From Ciona intestinalis (taxonomy: Eukaryota; Chordata; Ascidiacea; Phlebobranchia; Cionidae): a DNA stretch of 64,000 nt. Position numbers and translations under genes: made by a program. The notes beneath the pieces were generated by a model, which was given only the letters and a program-made list of their open reading frames with translations, did not search any database and was not told the DNA's origin. Of this stretch, positions 11,501-22,476 are shown piece by piece (the first letter of the stretch is position 1; each line of letters starts with the position of its first letter). The stretch covers positions 3,300,381-3,364,380 of the forward strand of contig NC_020175.2 of the NCBI RefSeq assembly GCF_000224145.3, read 5' to 3'.

Positions 11501-14500
11501 AGATCAGTAATGTTTAAACTAAACTAATACATGTAAAACCGAAAACATTTCTCAGCTTACTATTATCATAATCACATAGCATTTTAATGTAAAATTTCTT
11601 TTGTATAAAACAGAGGACTTTCTCACAGCTGTTTATTTTGTTTCAAGGTTTTTAAATAATACCCAAATTTTGGTTTAATTAAAACAATAGACCATCTTTT
11701 GTGTGTGTTTGCGAATAACATGTATTTAACATGTACTTCTTGCAAGCATAAGCTGATAAGCTCATCCAAATTACACTAAACAAAATGAATCCTGTTATTG
11801 ACATTTCATTGTCATTGTATATACACAACAAACAATTGTCACCAATGTGTTCACATTTCAAATGGTGCAATGCCATCTGACCATCTATTTGTACTTGTAC
11901 AGCTGTTTTCAGATACTAAACTGTTCATTAACTCTGTTTTATTAACTTATTGCTACCATTTGAAATATAAGAATTTACCATTTGAAATATTAGAACACAA
12001 TTTTTTATTGTCATAAGTTAAAAGGTGTATAATCTAATGAAGAAATAATACAGTTTTAAGTTTCAATTGTATTTTTTTGTTGGACCATGTGATATTTTGC
12101 TTTCATTGGCATCAAAAAATATAAATAAATATATATATATCTATATAATATATATACTGGAAAAGTCCATTTTGTGATCCAAATATATCATATATAATCT
12201 ATTCCACAGTTATGCCATGGAAACAAGAAAGCACAGAAAGCGTTGCTTGGTGCATTTGAGAAGACAGTGGAACTTCATAAAGATGCTTTGCTGCCCAAAG
12301 TTGCTCATATCGTTAAGGTAAATATTTAATAAGCAAATACATTCGGCGCCGTGACACAGTAGTGCCAGTCACCGACCCAGAGGTTAAGGTTCAAGGCTCG
12401 TTGCTGCTCCTTGTGTGCGTATGTGTCTTTGGGCAAGACACTTAATGGCAATTGGTCCAACCCACTGGCCACTAATGGGTTAACTCTTGTCTGAATTATC
12501 AGCTTTATTGAAAAAAAAACAATCATCCTCAAAGTTACATATGTGGTAACTCGTAAGCTGGCACCATTTGTATGAAACAGAACATCTGTGTTATAATAAC
12601 TGTTGTTTTTGTTAGTGTTTTGATAATATTCGTGTTTTGCATTTTAACTCTTTTACACAGGCAAATGCTGCCCTGTATACAAACAGGGTTTCAAACATAA
12701 TGATTTTTGCATGACATAAAAAGCTAGCACGTATTATGTATGTGACACCTAAAATCAGAGGTTTTCACGGTAGCACCTCACCTATATAGAACAGAATGGG
12801 TATTACTTTGAAGTGTGACAGCTTAAATTGATTTTTCTATAAATTTTTACACTTAATGTATAAACCCTACTTAAGTGCTTTCACTGCTGGTACATAAGTG
12901 CTGAAAACCAACATTTTAACCTGAAGTGTTCGATGATATGTTTGTTTTAACTGTTGATACTAGGTATATGTAATATTTACAGGATTGTAAAAGTTGTAAA
13001 TCCGGACGGTGATCGTTTAATTTTATTGAAAATCCGGACGTAATATGTTTTACGTGCGTCTGTCACCCAAGCTACCAAATCTTGTTATAAAGCGTATTAC
13101 TGACTATCACCACGACACCACAGTCTAGTGCGGGCGCCTGTGCGATAGAAACCATTGTTAAAGCTGCGATCTAATGTTTTATGTTCGTCGCATATTCGTA
13201 ATAATCAGCTAACGAAGTCGCTCGAGTAACAAACATTGCCGTGCTGCAATTTGACATTTTGCGCTTAATTGTTACGTCACATGTCTTATTGCAACATAAC
13301 TATTAACTATGACGTTTCGTTACGTAACAATCGGGAGGAATGCCCACTGCCCAACGAACCACGAGATCGAAACATCGTGTATGAGCGTCACATTTTTACG
13401 ATCTGCGCGGGCGTAGGAAATAAAGAAAGACGCATGCGGTAGCATACATTCTACACCTAACAAACGAAGCAATCGTTGTGAATTTATTCTCGTGAAAAGT
13501 GCCGTAATGAAACTCTGGTTCTCGTGCGGTGCCAACGAACGATGTTTTTTGGCTTCTGTCCAAGCTCGGCCGGGAAGATACTTTGGGGGGTAATATCATA
13601 TTACAATTTGCGTTGGTTCCAACTTACTGATAGCGTCGCTCCTCGCTCTTATATTTCCACCAATTAAAATTCACATAATCGCGATTTACCTGCATTAAAC
13701 TAATCATCAGAAACAAAAATTATACACAAACTACAGATCGTATGGAAGCGAATAAAACACGATTGTTTTCCAACAATCTCGTTTGTGATGTAACGATCGT
13801 AAAGGTTTATTCTGACGTAAATAATCGTTACTTTATCCAAGATGAACATGCGTAGAAACTTGCTAGTTGTGCCACTGGCTGTAACAGTTATAAATATTTT
13901 TTTAATTAAATATTTTTTGTATGAATTTTACATTTTGCAACAGTAGAAATTATGAAAAGCGAGACGCGTCTTTAACCGCAAACCACGTGTTCTGTATTAT
14001 TTTGATTAGCGGCGCTTTTCGGCTGAATAGGAACACATTCTCGTACGCCTTTCTCCTTGATGACGTCATAGGTGCTCGGGCTCGGGCTCGTGCCGAGCTT
14101 TTCGTTGAAGCTCGGCGCTCGGCGAACCCGAGCTTTTTCAACTTCAGCACATCCCTAGTGTTTTGCATTTTAATTCTTTTACACAAGCAAATGCGTCCCT
14201 GTATACAATATACAAACAAGGTTTCAAACATAATGATTTTTACATGACATGAAAAGCTAGCACGTATTATGTATGTGACACCTAAAATCAGAGGTTTTCA
14301 CGGTAGCACCTCACCTATATGGAACAGAATGGGTATTGCTTTGAAGTGTGACAGCTTAAATTGATTTTTCTATAAATTTTTACACTTAATGTATAAACCC
14401 TACTTAAGTGCTTTCACTGCTGGTACATAAGTGCTGAAAACCAACATTTTAACCTGAAGTGTTCGATGATATGTTTGTTTTAACTGTTAATACTAGGTAT

Positions 14501-15872
14501 ATGAAATATTTATTTATGGAAAGTCTAGTTTAAGCTTGTGGCATTAATCCTGCAACGACAGACATTCGATCCCTTCAAAAATGATTCATTTACACTGTTG
14601 CAAATTGTATGAAAAAAGTAGTGTAAATTGGCTTCGTCTCTGAAATATATTTGGCTTTTTGGCTTTTTTCGAAAATCCTAACTTTGAAGTACCGGTTATG
14701 TAACATTTTCACAACTACACACTTTTTTTTTAAATGATCTATTTTGCAAATTGTAAAAACATGAAAATATTAGTAAAAAATTGTTTTATTTCTGTATTAT
14801 ATTTAAATTTTTGTCTCATTTTCAGAAAATGTCATTTTTGAGGTGCAATTTTGTAACGTTTTCTTCATTTTTCTCCTCAGGATCTGTACGATCAGGACAT
14901 CGTTGATGAAGAAGTCATCATTGAGTGGGGGGAGCATCCCAGCAAGAAGTACGTCAGCAAGGAGCTGAGCAAGATGATTCACAGCAGAGCTGCTCCTGTG
15001 GTCAACTGGCTTAAGGAGGCAGAGGAAGAGAGTAGTGAGGAAGAAGAAGAAGAGGTAAGAACGTCAAGATTTATTTTGTGGATTGCAAAAAATTGCCACA
15101 TTTGCAGCAGCAGTCTGTGGATTAATACAAATTATTTTGCAATTTTCCGTGTTTTTTTTTTAAACGCATTTGCCTTTTTTTCAAATTTTTCCCGTTTTCG
15201 GTTCGTATTTTTCTAGTTCAAATTATTTTGACGTGCCTGTTTAAAATTCTTTTATAAATTTAAACCAACTGCCTTGTTCTATACAACAGACAACGTTTCG
15301 TTATGCCGGTTGTGACTTGAAAAAAAGCCTAATAACAACATAAATAAACATTTATGTCAAAATTTTTGTGTGATTTTTATTTGTATGCTTGGTAAAATAT
15401 TATTTTTTCACAACTCTATATAATGAAACATTTTATTTTAAATGAAAGAATTACATTATTTTTGGCTATTACCTCTATTCAAACTAGCCTTATTGTCTTT
15501 AGGTATGAATGTTTTAAAATATATGACCACAACTATTGATATGTAATAAGTTATTCATTTTACTTACTAATCTGCTTGAATGACAATTTTGACAGCAAAT
15601 GGAGTAAAACATTTTTTGTTTTCTAAATTTAAGCCAAGTTTTGGCAAAATCACCTTACTTTTAATAACTACCAAGTTCCTAGCCAACATTAAATATTAAA
15701 CGTGTTTTTCCCATGACATACACAGATAGAGATTGAGTACACAACTCGTGCCGGTACTGGCCTTCAAGTTGAGGACATACCCACTGCAAATGGCAACCAT
15801 GCTAACGGTGATGCTCCACCTGCCGAAGAAGAAGAAAATGGCGGTGACGATTTCGATATTGATGACATTTAA
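5518..15872 (+). CDS. EIF5: eukaryotic translation initiation factor 5 (eIF5), complete
   Basis: Nine coding exons join in phase to 440 residues (human about 431): 5518-5592, 5799-5880, 6147-6319, 7165-7386, 8486-8695, 9779-9910, 12210-12317, 14881-15054, 15726-15872. eIF5 is the GTPase-activating protein for eIF2 in the 43S/48S preinitiation complex. The N-terminal GAP domain opens with [17 protein letters not shown]16 corresponds to the human catalytic Arg15. The stretch [13 protein letters not shown] is nearly unchanged. The zinc finger is CNEC ... CKAC, from exons 3 and 4. A Lys-rich then acidic linker follows (exons 4-5). The C-terminal W2/HEAT domain, which binds eIF2-beta, eIF1 and eIF3, spans exons 6-9 with the aromatic/acidic [17 protein letters not shown] box. 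The protein ends DDFDIDDI, as in other animals. Introns carry a SINE, a MITE and a 350 bp direct duplication. It converges with TAF1B. Confidence 0.97.
6424..6649 (-). repeat. composite tRNA-headed SINE (Cics-1-like), eIF5 intron 3
   Basis: Read on the minus strand, this has a tRNA-like head with A-box and B-box (GGTAATGAGTTCAAG-type), then the motif GGGCGAATGCGTCC, CAACCCAGTGGTCACTAATG, and the ACGTGGTAACTCG-type tail region. It is the same element as the full copy at 49480-49765 but 3'-truncated. Confidence 0.8.
9475..9675 (+). mobile_element. Ciona MITE (TATAGTAGGG...CCCTACTATA), eIF5 intron 5
   Basis: A near full-length copy. Terminal inverted repeats of the TATAGTAGGGTGGGGAAGATGGGACAC type flank a core with GTAGTAAACAAAGAACAT, TTATAAAACCGTATC and ACTCCCATAGACCGTT. 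It carries no coding capacity. I recall the family as Cimi-1. Confidence 0.88.
9995..10175. repeat. degenerate tandem repeat around AGTAAAGTGTTTTTG
   Basis: Four or more imperfect units of roughly 30-40 bases follow one another: AAAGTGTTTTTGTGGGCTAA, then AAAGTGTTTTGGCACTTAAA, and variants. Located in eIF5 intron 6. No gene in it. Confidence 0.5.
12345..12617 (+). repeat. composite SINE copy, eIF5 intron 7
   Basis: Begins GGCGCCGTGACACAGTAG, followed by the degraded B-box region AAGGTTCAAGGCTCG, then GGGCAAGACACTTAATGGCAA, and the tail GGTAACTCGTAAGCTGGCAC. It inserted shortly after the exon 7 donor. Confidence 0.82.
12632..14512. repeat. direct duplication of ~350 bp (12632-12981 and 14158-14512) around a 1.2 kb insert
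   Basis: The two blocks run in the same order with few differences: GTGTTTTGCATTTTAA, ACATAATGATTTTT, AGCTAGCACGTATTATGTAT, CTAAAATCAGAGGTTTTCAC, GGTGCTACATAAGTG-like text, and ACTAGGTATATG. They flank 1,176 bases with no usable ORF. The insert contains TGACGTCA at 14061, a GCTCGGGCTCG repeat, and GCACATCCCTAG at its right edge. It could be a non-autonomous element with its flank duplicated, or an unequal exchange within eIF5 intron 7. Confidence 0.75.
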
Positions 15873-15897
15873 AAACAGAACAGTATAACGTAACCAA

Positions 15898-16098
15898 TAT
15901 ATAAGGGCGGGGAAGATGGGACACCTTTTTGTACTATTATCTCGTCACATTTAGTAGTAAACAAAGAACATTAGAAGAATTATAAAACCACATCCTCACA
16001 ACACCCATAGGCCGTTTTTAATTGTTTAAAAAATGATTAGGATATTTGGATAATATGTACTGTTGGTGTACCATCTTTCCCCACCCTACTATATATAA
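15898..16098 (+). mobile_element. Ciona MITE in the eIF5 3' UTR region
   Basis: Starts 25 bases after the eIF5 stop codon, with degraded TATATAAGGGCGGGG at the left end and CCCCACCCTACTATATA at the right. If the AATAAA at 16764 is the real poly(A) signal, this copy is transcribed within the eIF5 3' UTR. Confidence 0.85.
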
Positions 16099-16763
16099 AC
16101 ATACCTATGTAACTCAGAATAACCACGTCTGCATGCTTCACCCATTTCCTACAAAACTCATAATCGTTTCACCTTTTTGTAGGACCATTTTTTCGTAGCT
16201 CCCGTTTGAAAGGAAAGCCTAGTTTAGTTTTGAGTTTTCACCTATGGCGGTTTTGTGTGCATAGAGTAACTTGCTTGATATAGATTAATATATGCTTGTA
16301 TTTATAAAATACTTTTGGAAAACGGATGTAAAATTCTAGTTTTAAAGAAGATTTGACTTTGTGTGTATTTCATATGAGCAATACCAATTGTTATGTACAT
16401 TCATTTAATTATTCGAGTAATTCAATGTAACCTTTATCCATTCATTTAAATTTAAGATATAGTTTGCCTTGTAAAAGAGGCGGAAACCAGTAATTCAGTT
16501 GAAAAGTCTGGTGTTCTTAATTTTGCTTGCGCCTTTTAACTGTATTCGGTTTGAAGTTAAAACAAAACGCCTTGTACATAATGAGCTTACATTCATACTG
16601 CACGATGAAGCGTGCCTATCAGAACATACGGAAGAATGTATAAGGGGTTCAGATCAAAGGGTTTATCTCCTATTCCAGCCAATAGTTTTGGCGATTACTT
16701 TCTGCGTCATTCCCTCTTCCCTTCTTGTACAGCCACATGTGTATTTTGTTGCTTTGGGTGTTC

Positions 16764-16769
16764 AATAAA
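16764..16769 (+). terminator. candidate poly(A) signal AATAAA for eIF5
   Basis: The first canonical AATAAA I found downstream of the eIF5 stop, about 890 bases on. The opposite-strand TAF1B signal candidate (TTTATT on the plus strand, 16945-16950) lies just beyond, so the two 3' ends nearly meet. The 16099-16763 stretch between MITE and signal shows no other gene. Confidence 0.45.
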
Positions 16770-17098
16770 GTAACTGCATTGAGAAGATGTTTTTTTATGA
16801 TTAGAGCAAGCATGTCAGTACGATCTTTTAGTTTTAATAACCACTATTAGTACATATGGAATGAAATGCATTCTGCTTATATGGCAAAGACAATACCTCC
16901 AAATGCAAAGGGGAAATTTGGTATAAAAATTGATAAAGAAAATATTTATTTTCAAGCAAAGGAGTACTATTGAATACACACGTGTGTATGAATATGTTAG
17001 AATTGTTTATATACTCTGCTGCACACTTGTTTAAAGAGTGATTATGCTCCTGCCTCCTATATTCTGACCCTGCAGTATTAAAAGATAGCAAACAAAAA

Positions 17099-20000
17099 TT
17101 ATTTTTTTTCTTTTATTTCTTTTTTTACACAGTCCAAAATAAAATATTTTTCCATTTTCCAAACTTCGTGATGAATTTTTTCTCTTTCAGCTGCGGTTAT
17201 TTCAGAGAAAATTGAAAGCAAGAATTTGTAGGAGTCGGAATATTCAGTGAAATTAATTCTGTCTTTCAGTTGCTTGTTACTACTGTAAAATAGCAAGTAT
17301 TAGTAAAATAAATCATACTAGTCTTTCCAAACAAAAATGAACATATTAAATTGAGGGAAGTATTTTAAATCTTTGGGGAAGTCCTACAGCATGGCATGTC
17401 ATGAGACCTGAGATTTAGGCTACAGTAGGTCTATTACTCAAACACCCAGGGTACTAGTACCAACAAATGAAGACACTCTTCCGAAAAGGTTGGCGATGAG
17501 GGTTTTAAATGTAAATAAAAACTTCTCTTGACAGCTAGCCCAAAAATATTGCTTCATCTAATCACATATGTATATGTTTAAATAGAACAAAAAAGCATCA
17601 AACATTTTGTTCAAATATGAACAAAACATAAGTGTTCACTTGACGAGGCATTTATTCTCCCCATGTTTATAAGCCTCACCTGTCAAGAAGATATCATATT
17701 TTATACTTTTAACACTTACTTTGGGTTTTGTATCAACACATACTCCATACTCCCACTTTTTAGCCGGTCCAACCCTTTGCAGATGCACATGCTCTTCATA
17801 TCCTCCTCCTCAGTTGGAGCTGGGAAGACAAAAGGATTTTCCCGGAGCTGAGCCCGCCTCTGGATCTCATCCAAACTCCCTTGAGCTTCAACAAGTTTCC
17901 TCATAACCCACTGTTTCGTTTCAATTGATTTTAGTCGATGCCTGAAAAATTGTAAAAACAGTATTAGTTAATAACTGCTTACAATCGGCTATATTGCATT
18001 TTAACTGTCGCTGCCTGTTGGCATAGCACAGTTGGTTAGCGCGCCTTTGCTCCAACCGAGTGGTCACTAATGGGTTGTCCAAATTATCAGCCATTGATAA
18101 AAAAATAAAGAATAATATTCACCTAGAAACATACATGGTTACCACTGTATGATATTAACTTGAATAGGCCTATAAAATGATTACCTTGAATAGGCCTATG
18201 AAATGATTAACTTGAATAGGCCTATGAGTTAATTTTTGTACATTTCATTACACCAAGGTCATCTCACGCAAGGCTATACCTTCCACCAGTTGTTTCTTTA
18301 TTGTGTAGTTGAGAATTAAGTATAACTTCATCCCAATGCTCAAAGTAAGAGTGGATATCCACAACTTTCTCTGCATCTCTTACATCGAAGAGAATCCTGG
18401 GGTTTTGCATCCTTTCTTTCCTTCTGTTTAGATGATACTGCATCCAGGATTTCCATTCAAAATTTCGACATATATGCGACGTTTCATCTGTTTTAACAAA
18501 AATGGATCCATTAATATTAAAACCAATACATAAATGTTTTTCTTTTCTATACGGGTGAGGTCCTATAAAGTCATGCCATGGCCCAATAGACTTTGAATTG
18601 AAGCCTTGGTTGGTTCATACTCAGTCTCAGTTAGTACTGTTGTTTTTTTTAACTGTGGTCTTACACATAATGTTCATTTGTCTCTACCAAATATATTTTT
18701 TACACTTATTTTATATATTTTTTTAGTATATATATATTTATATATAGTAGGGTAGGGGAAGACGAGACACCTTTAACACATATATCCTGATCGTGTTTTA
18801 AACAATTAACAATGGTCTATGGAAGTCGTGACGATATGGTTTTATAATTATATTTAAATGTTCTTTGTTTACTATCAAATGAGACGAGAAAATTAAATGA
18901 AAAGGTGTCCCATCTTCCCCCACCCTACTATATTATGTTTTAATCACACATTTTATACCCCACTCAAACGTACAATATAAATTTTTTACACAAGTATGTA
19001 GTATGAAAGATTTGAAATTGGTTTAACAATCTGCTTACCATTTTCTTGCTTCTTGTCACAGTTTTTATTACCATTGCCAGCAGTCCACTCTGTTACATCA
19101 TTGATACCATACAACAACTTCAGAGCCACTACAATGAGAGCGCATGAGATGAGATCTGGTGCATAACCTGTAAGGGCTGTTGTTCTAACATTTGCCCTTG
19201 AAAAGTAAAGGTTTACCTCATTATAACTGTGGATAAAGCAGGGTTTTATAAATATTTTAATGCCACATTTAATAAAAACTAAAATTGAGGTTTGAAAAAA
19301 GGTTTTAATATAAAAAAAACATAAAAAATGGCAGAAAAACAAACCATTGTCCAATACCATGAGTCCATGACAGTGCGGCAACTTGACAAATATTAAAAAT
19401 CAATTATTTTTACCTTGTGTATTTAAAGTTGTTGATGCGGATGAGATTATTGATGAAAGAGATTATCTCCAGAGGAAGATTGACCTGGATGACAAAGCGA
19501 GCCATCAGGGAGGAGATGTCAACATCCGGAAGAGGAGGCATTTCCACGTACTCCTCTAATAATCTTGACACCTTCACAAACTGAAAAATATTTTTAACTT
19601 TTCAGTTTTTAAAAAAAAAAACTTTTAGATAAAAAAATATAAAATTTAAGGATAAAATGTAGCCTGTAGGGCAACATTTTTATAGATGAAAGTTAGTTTT
19701 TTTGGGGGATTTTGAATTGAAATACCAATGAATGAACAAAAGCTTACCTGTTTATAACTTGGAATGATATTTCTTTGTAAGTTTGCACCATCATAATCTG
19801 AAATCTTCATATGCGGCTCCAGGCAAAGCAAAGCATCTAAGAGCAGAAATTGAATAAAAAAGTGACATTCTGCGCTCCTTACTATAATAACACAGTACAT
19901 GCTGTATGCTGTCAAAATAATACCTATGTACGGTAAGTAGCCTTGCTTCACCCAATTTAGCAGGTCACCAGGAGTTATAAGTTCTTTACACCACTGAAGA

Positions 20001-21775
20001 GCTACATATAGAATGGATAAAAGCTTGGCTTTGCACAAAACACCAGCCTTTCGTCTTTCACGGCCCCAACTGCAAAAATATATATATAAATGAATGAATG
20101 TAAAAAACAACACGTTTTTTTAACATGGATGGTATGCTTCATACAGTAGTCAGTACACTCCCAATTTGGACAACCCATTAGTGACCTCTGGGTTGGAGCA
20201 ATTGTCGGATCTTGCCAAAGAATATGTGCTAATAATGGTAGCAACAACAGGCCCTGAACCCACAACCTCTGGTTTAAAACCATGCGCTAACCACTTTTTT
20301 CTGTTGCCAAAGCAACAGAAAAATATATGTGGCCAGATCGCCTGCATCGTTACCGGAGAAATAACATACTTAAAGCTCAACACTGCTACCATTATAGGCA
20401 TGCCTATGTATTTTAGTAGCCATTGCTTTAACCCAGCGCAAATTGTCAGCCATACAAAAAAACTAACTGATTGAATTTCTTGTTCGCAAGTTTTTTGAAG
20501 CTTGCAGCAGACATTGTAGAAGCAGAACTGTGGTATGACGTGTCTGATTCAGCACTTTCCACACCTGAAGCAAGAGAGAACCATTCTTCATCTGATGGAA
20601 TTACACGCTCTGAAAAATTGAGTGTTAATAGATGTCAGGTAGAACGTGAATATTTTGTTGCAACCTTTCTCTTCCTTTTTTGGTGTTTTTATTTTAAGTC
20701 GTCCTTTTTTTGGCGTGATCGGGTCCTCCTCAGAACTTGAGGAAGACTCTTTCCTGATTGTAAAATACTGTATGTTATGTTAACTCAACTGTTAGTATGG
20801 TTATACAGTCTGTCAGTTCCGCATAACTTTTGGTTAAAATTTTGGTATGCTAGCAAACTGATGTGTGTTTATTTTAGCATTAGAATATTATTTTACTTTT
20901 TCACTATTAGGAATTTAATGTCAGACAAAAAACATTAGGTTACAGAATGTAGCACCTTGTACACTACTTAATTTTGTATTTTTTGAATTTCATTGGCAGA
21001 AGTTTTATACCTTCTCTTTCCTAATGATGAAGCACGGAGCATTACCAAGTTTTTAGTTGTAGGAAAGGGGTTATCTTTTGGTTTATTGTCCCCAAATACC
21101 CCGTTTAAATAATTGTCCCGAAAAGATGAACATTGGGGTGCAGGTTTTCCAGATACAGGAACCTGAGGGTCAATCACTGCCATTCCACACTTGTGAACAT
21201 ATTTGAACCAAATCTGCTGCACCACTTTGTCCAAACGCTTTGAACATCCAAGTGATATTAGAGCCTGGACCTGACATTTTAACAGTGCCTGAAAGTGAAG
21301 GTTTTGTTTTTTAATACTACATTGACACATATACATAAAGGGAAAAATAACTAAACACCATGACTCTGTCAGGCTTTTTTTTGCATGGCAAATAAAACAC
21401 TTGTTATTATATTTTTTAATATATACTTTAATATTATTAAATAAAATAACTCCCAATCATATGTGCCAGGCCAGAATAAATAGATTGCATAGGCTATGGG
21501 TGCTGTTGAATGCATTACAAAATATTAATAAAAGAAAAACAAACCTGTAATCCTTCTACTGTAAACCAAGGTTTTCCAGGATCGATTGTGAAATTTGGAA
21601 CACGTTTACTTTTCCTTCTCTGTTTTCTATCAATAAACCTTCCTACGACACTTTCTGTAGCGTTTTCAAGATCCTCTTCAACTATATCCTGCGATTGCGT
21701 GCTGCATATGCGACAAAAATAAAGCCCGTTGCAGATGTCGTATTCTTTGGAATCGCATACAGGGCACACAGGCAT
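17099..21775 (-). CDS. TAF1B: TAF1B, TATA-box-binding protein-associated factor, RNA polymerase I subunit B (complete)
   Basis: Eleven exons, minus strand, join in phase to 637 residues (human 588): 21545-21775, 21011-21288, 20665-20753, 20468-20609, 19924-20069, 19748-19836, 19414-19580, 19039-19196, 18280-18487, 17720-17941, 17099-17282. The N-terminus is a zinc ribbon, CPVC ... CRIC. A cyclin-fold region follows: ALLKCQVQALISLGCSKRLD, then after a Ser/acidic insert the ALQWCKELITPGDLLNWVKQ, GYLPYI and NLQRNIIPSY stretches, MARFVIQVNLPLEIISFINN, and TGYAPDLISCALIVVALKLL. TAF1B is the TFIIB-like subunit of the SL1/TIF-IB complex that recruits RNA polymerase I to rDNA promoters in the nucleolus. 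A Ser/Lys-rich linker (exons 3-4) is longer than in mammals. The gene converges with eIF5 and diverges from SFSWAP. Family and order of motifs are clear; the exon 4 donor (GTTAGT) is weak but required by phase. Confidence 0.93.
18011..18147 (+). repeat. partial SINE copy in a TAF1B intron
   Basis: Contains GCATAGCACAGTTGGTTAGC (tRNA-like A-box part) joined, with an internal deletion, to CTCCAACCGAGTGGTCACTA and AAATTATCAGCCAT. Confidence 0.75.
18159..18232. repeat. short tandem repeat, three units of about 26 bp
   Basis: The unit CTTGAATAGGCCTATRAAAT is repeated three times with one or two changes, directly after the SINE at 18011-18147 in a TAF1B intron. Confidence 0.85.
18741..18934 (-). 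mobile_element. Ciona MITE in a TAF1B intron
   Basis: Left end TATATAGTAGGGTAGGGG, right end CCCCCACCCTACTATA. The core reads in reverse relative to 9475-9675 (GTGTTTTAAACAATTAACAA). Confidence 0.88.
20165..20294 (-). repeat. partial SINE copy in a TAF1B intron
   Basis: The minus strand reads the tRNA-like head GGTTAGCGCATGG and GGTTGTGGGTTCAGGGC, then CAACCCAGAGGTCACTAATG. The tail is lost. Confidence 0.75.
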
Positions 21776-22476
21776 TTTGGTTCTTGCCTGGCTTGAGTTT
21801 GCAACAGAAAGAATTGCAAGCAGTTCGAAACAAACTAGTTTATTACTGTGTGATTCATTGTTGCAATTACTGAAAAAGTGTTTAGGTCGTCACGAACTAT
21901 CATCAACGCTTATATATATACATTTATAAGCGTTGCTATGTTGATAATTGCGGCATTCACGATTTAATTGCCACATGTGTTGAAACTGTTAATTGTGTGC
22001 GATGTTTTGTCTGTGCGCGCGAGAAACTGATAAAAGAAAGGTAAGACGTATGAGAGAAACGATCAAAAAACAGCTGCTGTAATATGGGACAGCAACTAAC
22101 TAACTTGTCCATTGGGTTGCTCTGTTTTTGTACACGAATTTCGCGCGTGAATTATAACTTCCAATGTCTGCTCAGTAATGTTTGGTGATTTGTATCAGAA
22201 GTCATATTTCTCAGTTTTTTTTATCTGTCACACGGTTTACACATCAGCTGGCAGGTCGCAGGTTTACTTATCAAAATATTCGAAATCCCAGTTTTAAAGG
22301 CACATCACATAAATTATCAGTCCACAAGCATTAAAGCATGTTTGGGGTTTTGAATTGGCGATAAGCACGGTATAGGTACCAGTATATTCGGCTTACAATA
22401 ATGCGCATTTCATATATATCTCAGCAATTCAAACCGCCAGTAAGAGCCTGGATAACAGGCTTGGCTAAGTTGCAGA
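21776..22476. promoter_or_regulatory. divergent promoter region TAF1B / SFSWAP
   Basis: 701 bases separate the two start codons. The stretch is free of MITE and SINE copies, in contrast to its surroundings, and has CpG-containing segments (GTGTGCGATG, CTGTGCGCGCGAG, TTTCGCGCGTG). No coding frame is supported. Promoter function is inferred from the head-to-head arrangement. Confidence 0.45.

Noticed and set aside
13921..14247. Overlapping plus and minus ORFs of about 100 codons
   Set aside because: They arise from the GCTCGGGCTCG repeat and the duplicated intronic block; the Ala/Arg runs are repeat artefacts.
20166..20474. 102-codon ORF
   Set aside because: It reads through a SINE fragment; the true TAF1B exon 4 overlaps its end on the other strand.
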